Part shown: positions 13,501 through 25,300 of the stretch, piece by piece | Layout of the letters: the number at the start of each line of letters is the position of its first letter | How positions within the stretch are numbered: position 1 is the stretch's first letter | NCBI GenBank assembly: GCA_030268105.1 | Contig: BSDZ01000021.1 | Location: forward strand, 868,001-932,000 | DNA: 64,000 bases | Origin: Volvox africanus | Lineage: Eukaryota > Chlorophyta > Chlorophyceae > Chlamydomonadales > Volvocaceae | Direction of reading: 5' to 3' | Position numbers and translations under genes: made by a program | Notes under the pieces: generated by a model | The model's input: the letters and a program-made list of their open reading frames with translations, nothing else | The model's database searches: none | What the model was told of the DNA's origin: nothing

Positions 13501-13766
13501 AGTGACAGTTAGCATTACTATCATTTGCCACTGTATCGACATACACGTGTGGGAAATAAGCAATTAATATTGTCGACGTCTTTAAATACCACAATTGTTT
13601 AAAGTGTGTCGATGCTGCACGTGGGACTGTTGTCGGAAACCCCAGTATCTAAGCCCTCCTGGAGCGAACTATGAGTCCCAACTACGTAAATACGCTTGCG
13701 ATCTTTCTCATAATTGTGAATCAATAAGTTATTCAATTGATACACAAACACTCAAGAACGCATACC
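10579..13766. other. Region without recognised genes
   Basis: Several open frames occur, the longest on the minus strand at 10433-11077 (214 codons), but none resembles a known family or shows convincing exon structure. The plus-strand frame around 11.4-11.97 kb is also unconvincing. From about 12.0 to 13.7 kb the sequence is AT-richer, stop-dense and looks non-coding; it should include the promoter of the first PEPCK gene. Confidence 0.5.
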
Positions 13767-16700
13767 ATGATGCCGACTTCCGTCCTCAGCGGTTCCGTTA
13801 CGTCTCGGAAATGCAGGCCCAACGTTACGCCTTGCCGCCCGACCACATCGTTGCCCCGACCAATCCACCACAATGGTGTCGCACCCACGTCTTTTAACAA
13901 TCGGCGCTGTGCTACCGCGATGCGGGTAAGTGCGTCTGCGTGAAGCGTCCTTCACGGCAACATTGTACCGTAATCATTGGTCTGAGCAACGAGGAAGCCT
14001 AATGGCACTGAATTGATATCTGTACTCAACGTCACACTCACGCATTTGCATTGTGCGTTGATTTTTGTGATGCATTTGGTGTTTAGGAAAGCTTGCTTAA
14101 CTCAATTGACAGCCCCTACCTGGTTCATACCTCATCCTCCTCGAGATTTCCGTGCGGCCCTGCCCATTCAGTTCATGGTTCAAGACAACTTGCCCGCAGC
14201 CAACGAAAATTCGTTCCTTCTAGACAGCAAGTTTACGAAGGAGTCCGGCCTGGCCCCCAACGTTGTCTTCCGTAACCTGTCCACACCACAGCTTTACGAG
14301 ATGGTAAGTGTGTGACTGCGAGACCATGCCGGCAGACTTGCAGGCTGCTACTAAGCAGTAGTCTGCATTAAACTCACACATTCACCTTGTGATCCTTCCA
14401 CTGGTTTCTGCCAACGCACTTCCGGCGTAGGCGCTTGCTTTTGAACCGGGCACCCACGTCACTTCGACGGGCGCACTGGCAACCAAGTCGGGTAAGTGTA
14501 CGAGGAGGCCGTATAGCCCCGTGGGCCGGCCGTCGCCTTTCAACGACGAGGAGAGTGTCCTACATGTCCGCAGCGTACTTGAGGCAATATCTTACGTGAT
14601 GCACCAAGATAATAATCAGTGATCTTTTATCGTTTTTAATCACTAATCCCAGACCTATGAATTCGAACTTATCTGCGTGCATACCCTACCCACACCTACA
14701 GGTGCTAAGATGGGCCGCTCTCCAACGGACAAGTGAGTACTTCAGTGTGCGCGTTTCCTTCATTCCGCAGCTGGCATTTTGGTCTGTGTTGGCTGAGTAC
14801 CTTAAAAAGGAATATCTAAGTGAGGCCAAGACGTCTTGTCGGTTCATAGTGCCCAAGGAGCCCAGTTATCACGTATGGGCTGTCGCATACATGGATCGCC
14901 CGAATCGACTTCCCCCTCTCCCAATCTCTCTCGACTCCCTGTCCAGGCGCGTGACACGCGACCCCGAGACCGAGAAGGACCTCTGGTGGGGCCCATACTC
15001 GCCCAACTACGTCATGGACGACAGGTGAGACGGACGCATGGTCAGCCCGACGAGGCATGCCTGTCGAATGCCGCTGCGGAGCGGATCTATTTGTCAGTGC
15101 TGCACTGCTCTCAAGTGCGGCCTGACACGACGTATGCTGCTTTCCTGGCTGCGATGAGCATTCGTGTCTGGTGACCCCCACAGGACCTTCCTGACCAACC
15201 GCGAGCGCGCCATCGACTACCTGAACACGTTGGAGCGTGTGTACGTTGTGGACGCCTTCGTCAACTGGGACCCGGCGGTACGTGTTGCTGATTGGGGGGG
15301 GGGACAGTTCGGGTGGGGCCGCAGCAGGATACGCCCTGCGCGTTGTGGGATGACCTCCATAATCCGCCGACTGCCGAGGTTGATGCTTGGAAGTATGTAT
15401 TCGCAGCGTGGGGGATAAATCCTTCGCTTCGCCTGTTGCTTCCCTCCCGCAGTCCCGGCTGAAGGTTCGCGTGGTGACCAGCCGCGCCTACCACGCCCTG
15501 TTCATGAGCAACATGCTCATCCGACCCACGGCTGAGGAGCTGGAGAACTTCGGCGAGCCAGGTGGGCGAAATTGCGCTGTGCGCAACTTGGGAAGCGGGA
15601 AGCTGATTCCTCGGCCCGGAGTGGTTACGGCTCGCGATTCGAAGCCTCGAGGATGTAATCCACGTAGACTATCCAATTCTTACCCGAGCCACTCGTGATT
15701 GTACAAGACTCATTACGCAAGCCCTTTTTCGACAAACCGCACACAGACTTCGTCATCTACAATGCCGGCGCCTTCCCAGCCAACAAGTACACAAACGTGA
15801 GTGGTTGGTCAAGCCCTTGATACCCGGAGTATTTGGGCGGTAGGGGGCAGAACGGTGCTGGATGGCGGGTGGTGGGCAGACTGAAATGAGGGAGGGTCTA
15901 GGGGCACGACCCGAGGAGACATGACGGAATGCTCGATCGTCCGCCGGTCTATCCTACCGTTATTGGGACGCGTATGTCAGCAGTGTATGTATGCAGCTGC
16001 GTGAAGGTTCCAAGGAAAGGCGCCCGAGTACCGAATACTCTTGTCGTCTTGTCCTGAGTGTCCTGAGTCTTGTCTGAGTTCCATCCTCGTTCCCTCCCGA
16101 CGCAGTTCATGACCAGCCAGACCTCCATCGACCTCAGCCTGAAGCACAAGGAGATGGTCATCCTGGGCACCATGTATGCCGGAGAGATGAAGAAGGGAGT
16201 CTTCACGTGAGTGCGAGCGGTCAAGGAGCCTAACCCGCGGGCAGGGCGTCACTGTGCACATGCGACAGTGTCCAGTACGCAGCATGGCCGGTCTGGGTCT
16301 CTGGACAAATGTGCATGACAATGTGTGACATGAGCTCAGCCTTCTTTCGTCCCCCCCCCCCGTTTGTTCCCGGCCCGCAGGCTGATGCACTACCTGATGC
16401 CCATGCAGGGCAAGCTGTCTCTGCACTCGGGCTGCAACGTCGGCGCCGCGGGCGACGTGACGCTGTTCTTCGGCCTCAGCGGCACTGGCAAGACCACCCT
16501 TTCGGCAGGTAGGTGCGGCATGTGAAGCCAATTCTCGTTCCCTAGCGCGAGTGTTCCTTCGCTAATCTGTCGCCTGCATACCTGGCCCACAGACCCGAAG
16601 CGCCCTCTGATTGGCGACGATGAGCACGTGTGGAGCGACAACGGCGTATTCAACATTGAGGGCGGCTGTTACGCCAAGTGTATCGGTTTAAAGGAGGAGA

Positions 16701-18749
16701 CCGAGCCCGAGATCTGGAAGGCCATCAGGTGGGGTTTGGAGGAATTTAAACAGCTCCAGAGTATGTGCCGACACTACTTTTTCCTTTGTATTTGCTATAG
16801 CATGAAGTAGTTCCTGGGAATCTCCTGCAGGTTCGGCACAGTGCTCGAGAATGTGGTCCTGGACCCGGATACTCGAGTGGTAGACTACGACTCTCAGGCT
16901 CTCACAGAGAACACTCGCGCCTCTTACCCCATCGAGTACATGGCCAACGCGCGCATCCCCTGCGTGGGCGACCACCCTAAGAACGTCATCCTCCTCGCAT
17001 GCGATGCCTTCGGTGTGCTGCCCCCGGTCAGCCGCCTAACGCTGGAGCAGGCCATGTACCACTTCATCAGCGGATACACCGCCAAGGTAGGGGTGGGAGG
17101 CCGGGGTAGCTGGTGCCTGCAGGCTCAGGAGATCTTGTGCTCCCGTAAAGTATTAGGCATAACATTGAATTCTGTAGTTTATAGGCTTCCGTAGCCGATC
17201 TAGTATCCATCGCTTGGCCATGTTTTACATGATTTGAATCTGTGCATGTTGCCCCTACTTCAATGTTCGGTTAATGTCCCCCTGTTTTCCCCCTTATTTT
17301 TCCTGTGTTTAATGTCGTTGGCGTACTTCATGTTTCCGTTTGCCGCCAGGTTGCCGGTACTGAGGTGGGCGTGACGGAGCCGCAGGCCACCTTTAGCGCA
17401 TGCTTCGGTTCAGCCTTCCTGATGCTCCACCCGTACAAGTGAGATAATTGTTCTTAAAGAACCTCAGGGGCCTAGATAATCTAACTGCTTGCTTGGTACT
17501 CAGTACCTTCGGAACCGCCAAAAGGATTGTCTCGGAAGTGCTGTACTCCAGAAACGTCAACAGGATCTGTCTCAGTAACCAATAACCCCAAAACATGTAA
17601 ACAAGGACGCGTTCGAATTGTCCTGTTCCTTTCCGCCTCCGTGCCTCGTTTACAGTCTCGTGCGTCCATTCAGCAGCACTCTACCGCCCAATTTCAATTG
17701 ATCTCAGGTACGCCACCATGCTCGCCGAGAAGATGGCCAAGCACGGCACCACAGCCTGGCTCATCAACACCGGCTGGACCGGCGGCAAGTAAGTGAATTT
17801 GGGCAAGGTTACGTTTGATATCCTCGTATCAATTTACGATAAACTCTTGTTCGCGGGGAACACGATGGGCAGTCCAGATGTATCCCAAGGTGCATAGCGA
17901 ACTGAGGATACGGTGATTGCCGTGGTCCAGGATCTTGTGCCCGACAGCTTCCGCTGTGGCAGTTTCTGAGTTTCAGATGCTGTCACCCTGGCTAATCCCT
18001 CACGCAGGCACGGTGTTGGCAAGCGCATGAGCCTGAAGCACACTCGCGCCATCATCGACGCTATCCACAGCGGCGAGCTGGATAATGCCGAGTTCGTCAC
18101 CACGCCCATCTTCGGTCTCAAGGTGGGTTATTTGGGGCGTACCGCATTATGGCAGTATCCTGTTGGAATACGGTCTGTTGAATCAAGCAATTCCTCTCAT
18201 TCCCATCAAGCCCAGTACCCCGCTGTGTTTTCCTCACCGGGCAGGCTGCCTTGAATATTTATCCTATCCCTAATTATCCTGCATGCCTAACACCTGCACC
18301 GCTGCCTTGCTCTTCAGGTGCCCAAGGCCATCACCGGTGTGCCGTCCGAGGTGCTCAGCCCCGAGAATGTGTGGACTAACAAGAACGACTTCGCCACCAC
18401 CCTTAACAACCTGGGTCACATGTTTGTCAAGAACTTCAAGCACTTCAGGTGAGGGCTGGTTGACAGGGCAGGTCAGCCTCCCTTGGCACAGCGGCTTTGT
18501 TGTTTTCATACTAATCTTGAGAGTATGATATCGTGATGGTATTCGCAGTCCTGGTATTTCCGGTCACCTCCGCATCAACACTCGTTCGCTCACCCACATG
18601 TTGTCTCCCCACTCATGCTTTCCCAACCCCGCAGTGATGGTGACTCTTTCGTGGGCTCGGAAATGGCCGCCCGAATCCTCACCGGCGGCCCCAGTCCACT
18701 CCCCGAGGCTGACGTTAAGTCGAAAGGCTTCGACGCCATTAAGGTCTAG
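13767..18749 (+). CDS. Phosphoenolpyruvate carboxykinase (ATP), copy 1, with N-terminal transit-like extension
   Basis: ATP-type PEPCK (EC 4.1.1.49) interconverts oxaloacetate + ATP and phosphoenolpyruvate + CO2 + ADP. Seventeen exons: 13767-13925, 14172-14303, 14431-14491, 14702-14732, 14947-15024, 15184-15277, 15453-15561, 15747-15796, 16106-16206, 16381-16508, 16593-16728, 16831-17086, 17350-17438, 17708-17788, 18008-18122, 18318-18448, 18635-18749; 621 aa in all. Visible motifs are the P-loop [11 protein letters not shown] (end of exon 10), the ATP-PEPCK signature [20 protein letters not shown] (exon 11), NTGWTGGK and [16 protein letters not shown]. Exon 1 encodes 53 residues rich in Ser, Thr, Pro and Arg with almost no acidic residues, which suggests a plastid or mitochondrial transit peptide. 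The protein ends soon after GFDAIKV, eight residues earlier than copy 2. Exons 5-11 lie in a block nearly identical to copy 2. Confidence 0.95.
14823..16737 (+). repeat. PEPCK homogenised block, copy 1
   Basis: This 1915-bp block matches 23227-25142 across exons 5-11 and six complete introns. I find two differences: a G-run of 10 here against 11 in the other copy (at about 15.295 kb), and G16686 against A25091, which changes Gly to Asp. Sequence on both sides, within introns, is unrelated between the copies. This indicates a recent gene-conversion tract or an assembly artefact. Confidence 0.9.
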
Positions 18750-19837
18750 GAGACCGACTAATTTTTGAGAAAGCTGACGCGTTTTGTGTCTGGACCGTAT
18801 CCCGTCACAAGGACGTGGTAACGAGACGCCGCTGTGCAGTTTTTTCCCAAGCTTAGACGCTGTCAGAAGAGGATTTGCTGCAGCCGCTGCACTACAGTGA
18901 CTCGCTTTGCCTCGGGTAACGGGTGCTGAGGTATTGCCAACCGCGGCGGCGTGGGTTGGGGGAGGGTTGATAAGGAGGCCTTACCATGCACATCGGGGTG
19001 CACTTCCCCCTCTCCAATGCGCTGCCTCTCGGGGGCAGATCACCCTGCCGTGTGAGTGTGCAGGGCAGTTCAGTTCTGGACGCGTCCTTGGAGGTGCTGT
19101 GTTGTTAGGTCTGAGGAGGCAAAGTAGGTAAAGTTAGGCGCATGAAGCGAAGCGAATAAAGTGGTTCGACGCTCGATTTTCACTCGCCGATATGTGAGCA
19201 GCGCGGATCTGGGAGGAACTTCTTGAGGATCTGGGAGGAAGTTCTTGCCTGTCGCGTGGTCGCGGATGATGATGGTCGGCGCCAAGGCGTCGTTGTGTTC
19301 GGCCGTATGGCCGGCGTTGCATTCGTTGGTTGCCGAATTGTTAATCTGTTAACATGGTTGTGGAGATCGGATCCTGGTTCATTGCGCGCAAGGGCCCCTA
19401 TTGGCCCCGGTTAAAGTAAATGCCAACTTAAATATGGCGAAGATACCAGTGCGTGCCTTTCATTTTTTGTTTTGAGCTTTGTTCACGTAGGTGAGGTCCC
19501 TGAGTAAAGATTGCCTACGACCGCTTATTGCGGTCATCAGCCATAGTGATCTACGTTGGCTGGTGTCGTTTAGAGTTGAATTTTCACCTGTTTTGCGATG
19601 TACGATTGCAATGTACATCTGTTTGTTCATCTTTGTGTTTTAAGGTACATAAATGATAGTGTCCAACAAGAGATGTGCGCGGCTATCCAGCCCGATCATC
19701 CCGGTCCGTTTGATTGCCTTTCTGAAACTTCTGCGTAATGATGTTCCGCATGGGACCTTTCTATGCTGTTTGTCTAGGCTGGTCCTGGGGAGAGATCCCT
19801 GGTCTAATCGTTTGACCGGGCGTGCACCCTTCTAGAA

Positions 19838-19842
19838 TGTAA
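19838..19842 (+). terminator. Candidate poly(A) signal TGTAA for PEPCK copy 1
   Basis: TGTAA is the usual polyadenylation signal of volvocine algae. This copy lies 1.09 kb after the stop codon. It is only a candidate, since a 5-mer is expected by chance about once per kilobase. Confidence 0.3.
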
Positions 19843-20622
19843 GGTTACCCGATATCTTTCGCCCATCCTTGCCAGATTCCGATTTCATGGACGTCTTTAG
19901 AAACATACTTCGCATCCCCTAGCTAGGCCTAGCCACGATTCGAATCGGTTGTCATGTGTTATAACGTGCTGCGATATCGTCGCCACGTGATCTGATCACG
20001 CTACTTGAAACCTTGCGAGTAAAAAGACTGCTTTTATGATCGGGCGGAACTAGGAAAAACATCTCCTGAAATGTCCTCTACATGAATGCCGTAGGATTGA
20101 TGAGCGGAAACTTGAGCGGATGTTGCTAGGGACACGATGAAGCAGCAGCAGCAGCAGCATACGGCACATGGAATACTGCTATGGATGGAGGTCGTGTCAT
20201 TATCTAGCAGAAGCGGTCCTATACCTTGTAAGGGTTTCGGTTGCAAGGGTTTCAGTGGTTAAATGCACTTTCATGGAACGGCTAGTGTGCGTATGATTGC
20301 CGCATAGACCACACTGCAGCATACAACATACAGTATACAGCCGTATCATTATCTGTGATCAGCAACATCTTATGATTGGTAGCTGGGTCACGGTGCCGGG
20401 TTTGGATGCGCAGGAGGGTACGGTGTAGGTTCTGCCAGGGCCCGTACTGGCGGCGCTCGCCCGCTTCGCGCCCATGCGTTCATGCCCCTAATAGGGCCTT
20501 AAAAACCATGATAATCGGTATATCCGCCATTGCCACATAACGTATTACCACCTTGGTATCGCTACGCTAGGGAGCAGTCATCTCACTGGTAAGGCATTCT
20601 AGGAGAAGCATGAAGCAAGGAA

Positions 20623-20672
20623 ATTATAGGCATACAGGTTATGTTGCTCGACATAACCTGTATGCCTATAAT
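20623..20672. repeat. Perfect 22-bp inverted repeat with 6-nt loop
   Basis: Left arm 20623-20644 (starting ATTATAGGCATACAGG) and right arm 20651-20672 are exact reverse complements, separated by TGCTCG. The flanking bases do not extend the pairing. The structure would form a strong hairpin in RNA or a cruciform in DNA. Function is unknown; it could be a fold-back element remnant or a small hairpin RNA. Confidence 0.9.
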
Positions 20673-22382
20673 CAGAAATCGAATCTGATATATAAACGTG
20701 ATAGGTCTGTTGGTGATTTACTCCTTGCCGCAAGTGATCAGCTGTGCAGGAATGCGCGCACCTAATCTATTGTATATCACAACGCAATCCGGTAATGAAT
20801 GTGATAAGATTACCTTTCTGGGTGGAAACAAGGGCAAGCACCACGAATACTCGCCTACATGCTTAAGACGGCTATCGCGACACAACTTGTCAGCACCCCA
20901 GAGACTTAACATGTGTACTGAGTATAATTAACTTTCCTTGGGTATCTTTGGTGAGACATCTGATGCTTTCTGGCAGCTGCAAACCTGCAAATCACACAGT
21001 AACTGGCGCGCCGCGACCTCCGATGTTCAGTTGGATACCAGCTTCCAAACGCTCTATGTTGAACCCCAATCAAAATTTGATGAAAATGATGAATTATGTT
21101 AAATAATCTAAACTTCATGTTGTTTACAGTCCCTGCTCAGGGACCAGGGCAGCGCGGTCTGTGGTCGTTGACTGTCGTTGGTCGGTATTCTTTAGGGCCT
21201 GTCATTGAGAATACGCAAGGCAAAACTTCGTTCTAACTGCAATTATAAGTAGGAAGGCGCCTGCAATATATTGTCGTTTGTTTTCCACGAGGCTCCAGCG
21301 TCCTTCGGCGCTTACCTACGGCCCATGACTACTCGCCAGGCATGATGCAATTAATTGGAATTCAGATTACTTGAACGGAATCCAATATCAAATAATATTT
21401 GCTAAAGGAAAATGGATATATAATCGCTCATATGTTTATAAAGGTTTGACTAGTCAGCGAGGGCTTCCCTTCGTCCAATTTTTGTCAGGTACAGGCAATG
21501 ATTTTCATCAACTTATATTTGTGAATTAGAAAGATATTTTGTAAAGGATACTGACCGAAACCCTACACAATTTCACGACCAGAAAACCTCACGGCGTAAC
21601 GCGAACACAGGTGCTTTTGTGATCTAAACACAAATTGGTTCAGGTTAAAGCCGCAAGTAGTTATATGCATCAGTGCAAGTACGTGGCTGTATTTGTCGTT
21701 TTACGTAAGATAGGACAATCTGCAACCGAATGTACCGCAATGTTCTGTGGGGCCCCAGTTTGAGACTTTGAAGCTTAGTATTAGAATGGTAATTAAATTT
21801 TAAAATATAATTTCTTGCAATCCGTAGGTGCCTGAGAGATTCTATACTCTCGTCGATGTGTCGGAAGATGCCTTCCTGGAGCAATCTAGTTCGTTAAATA
21901 CCCGCACAAGCATGAATATGCATCATCGTTAGAATACATAGCCTTCACAAGGAAGTGATTAAAAAACTCCCATTACTTCTGTGGCAAACACTGTTACGAG
22001 CTTAAACCATGCTTCGGGTGAGTCAGATCAGCGGTCCGGGGTCGGGTTCCTGGCCATACCTTCTCTTACTTGAGGTTTGAGTAATTCTTCTTTTGGAAGT
22101 AATATCGATGGGAGGTGCATTCTTTTACACTGACGTTCTGTTGTATAGCGGACAGTTAAAGCCAGCGTATCGGCGTTACGGTCCCTCTATATCACGTTCA
22201 TTACTGCCTAACCCTTCCATGCAAGAATATTAATATATTTCAACATTGAAAACAGCTATTTCCGAGATAATTTAGAGATATACGAAGCTTTCGGGTTTGC
22301 AGTTATGTCGCCTTGAGTTGTCCGCCTACCCCAGCGAACGTCTTCCTTTACCAGGACCAACAACGTTACGTGAAATCTTCTG

Positions 22383-25300
22383 ATGCCTCTGCAGATGGCT
22401 CAGGAGAACCTGCCTGCGGGCAGTGACCTGGCGTTCCTGCTGAGCAGCAAGTACACCAAGGAGTCGGGCCTTGCTCCGAAATGCGCCTACCGGAATCTTT
22501 CAACTCCTCAACTTTACGAGATGGTGGGCTGCAAGCTGACAGTTATCGTTCTGCCCTCGTTGGCTTCGGTGGTTAAAGCTGTTACGTCCATATGTTGTAG
22601 GCGCTTGCCTTCGAGCCCGGCACCCATGTGACGTCGACCGGCGCCCTTGCAACTAAGTCCGGTGAGTAAAGGGTGCCTAGACAAATACAGGATGCATGGG
22701 GAGGTGCGGGCCGGGGTGAAAATGTCTAACGAATTGTAAAAAGTTGTCCGCGTTGTAAAAAGTTGAAGGGCCCCCGGACAAGACCGTGAGTCAGTGCGGC
22801 AACCATTCTGCGATGCTTGCATTTCATTAGTTCTGACTCATTTCACGGTCTTGTTTCAATCCCTTCGTTTGGCTACGTGCCATGTTACCCTGACGCAACG
22901 CAGGCGAGAAGATGGGTCGTTGCCCCAAGGACAAGTAAGTCCACTACTACTGTCAAAGGGTAACGAGTTACGAGGGAGAAGTTACTTTGTATACGGACTC
23001 AGCGTTAGGCCGATGCTTATTCCAGTTCTCTGCCTGTCCCTGCTAGTGTCTGCCCAGCTTTTTTTCTGCAGTGAGTAGCAGTAAGTGCTTCATCAAAATA
23101 TCATTTCGTTCGACTGCAAAATCTGCGGTTTGTACACCTCCAGCTTAACCTGTGTAATGTTTGGCCGGCATGCAATCAAATGGCTGATTTCCCCCTCTCC
23201 CCCTGCCCTGACTCAACAGCTGAGTAAGGCCAAGACGTCTTGTCGGTTCATAGTGCCCAAGGAGCCCAGTTATCACGTATGGGCTGTCGCATACATGGAT
23301 CGCCCGAATCGACTTCCCCCTCTCCCAATCTCTCTCGACTCCCTGTCCAGGCGCGTGACACGCGACCCCGAGACCGAGAAGGACCTCTGGTGGGGCCCAT
23401 ACTCGCCCAACTACGTCATGGACGACAGGTGAGACGGACGCATGGTCAGCCCGACGAGGCATGCCTGTCGAATGCCGCTGCGGAGCGGATCTATTTGTCA
23501 GTGCTGCACTGCTCTCAAGTGCGGCCTGACACGACGTATGCTGCTTTCCTGGCTGCGATGAGCATTCGTGTCTGGTGACCCCCACAGGACCTTCCTGACC
23601 AACCGCGAGCGCGCCATCGACTACCTGAACACGTTGGAGCGTGTGTACGTTGTGGACGCCTTCGTCAACTGGGACCCGGCGGTACGTGTTGCTGATTGGG
23701 GGGGGGGGACAGTTCGGGTGGGGCCGCAGCAGGATACGCCCTGCGCGTTGTGGGATGACCTCCATAATCCGCCGACTGCCGAGGTTGATGCTTGGAAGTA
23801 TGTATTCGCAGCGTGGGGGATAAATCCTTCGCTTCGCCTGTTGCTTCCCTCCCGCAGTCCCGGCTGAAGGTTCGCGTGGTGACCAGCCGCGCCTACCACG
23901 CCCTGTTCATGAGCAACATGCTCATCCGACCCACGGCTGAGGAGCTGGAGAACTTCGGCGAGCCAGGTGGGCGAAATTGCGCTGTGCGCAACTTGGGAAG
24001 CGGGAAGCTGATTCCTCGGCCCGGAGTGGTTACGGCTCGCGATTCGAAGCCTCGAGGATGTAATCCACGTAGACTATCCAATTCTTACCCGAGCCACTCG
24101 TGATTGTACAAGACTCATTACGCAAGCCCTTTTTCGACAAACCGCACACAGACTTCGTCATCTACAATGCCGGCGCCTTCCCAGCCAACAAGTACACAAA
24201 CGTGAGTGGTTGGTCAAGCCCTTGATACCCGGAGTATTTGGGCGGTAGGGGGCAGAACGGTGCTGGATGGCGGGTGGTGGGCAGACTGAAATGAGGGAGG
24301 GTCTAGGGGCACGACCCGAGGAGACATGACGGAATGCTCGATCGTCCGCCGGTCTATCCTACCGTTATTGGGACGCGTATGTCAGCAGTGTATGTATGCA
24401 GCTGCGTGAAGGTTCCAAGGAAAGGCGCCCGAGTACCGAATACTCTTGTCGTCTTGTCCTGAGTGTCCTGAGTCTTGTCTGAGTTCCATCCTCGTTCCCT
24501 CCCGACGCAGTTCATGACCAGCCAGACCTCCATCGACCTCAGCCTGAAGCACAAGGAGATGGTCATCCTGGGCACCATGTATGCCGGAGAGATGAAGAAG
24601 GGAGTCTTCACGTGAGTGCGAGCGGTCAAGGAGCCTAACCCGCGGGCAGGGCGTCACTGTGCACATGCGACAGTGTCCAGTACGCAGCATGGCCGGTCTG
24701 GGTCTCTGGACAAATGTGCATGACAATGTGTGACATGAGCTCAGCCTTCTTTCGTCCCCCCCCCCCGTTTGTTCCCGGCCCGCAGGCTGATGCACTACCT
24801 GATGCCCATGCAGGGCAAGCTGTCTCTGCACTCGGGCTGCAACGTCGGCGCCGCGGGCGACGTGACGCTGTTCTTCGGCCTCAGCGGCACTGGCAAGACC
24901 ACCCTTTCGGCAGGTAGGTGCGGCATGTGAAGCCAATTCTCGTTCCCTAGCGCGAGTGTTCCTTCGCTAATCTGTCGCCTGCATACCTGGCCCACAGACC
25001 CGAAGCGCCCTCTGATTGGCGACGATGAGCACGTGTGGAGCGACAACGGCGTATTCAACATTGAGGGCGGCTGTTACGCCAAGTGTATCGATTTAAAGGA
25101 GGAGACCGAGCCCGAGATCTGGAAGGCCATCAGGTGGGGTTTTGAGGAGACATTAGGCACTCGTTCGTTGCCACTGCCGCATGGATGCCGAACAAATGTC
25201 TTAACTGCAGGTTCGGCACAGTGCTCGAGAATGTGGACTTGGACATCAGCACCCGCGTTGTGGACTATAGCTCTCAGGCTCTCACAGAGAACACTCGCGC

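Larger units (their letters stand above)
18750..22382. other. Spacer between the tandem PEPCK genes
   Basis: Holds the 3' UTR of copy 1 and the promoter and 5' UTR of copy 2. No open frame with family similarity was seen; it becomes AT-rich after about 20.5 kb. Contents noted are an AGC run at 20141-20159 and the perfect inverted repeat listed separately. I looked for an equivalent of copy 1's transit exon upstream of 22383 and did not find one. Confidence 0.6.

Noticed and set aside
15977..16531. 184-codon minus-strand frame, repeated at 24382-24936
   Set aside because: Antisense of PEPCK exons and introns; it appears twice only because the PEPCK tract is duplicated.
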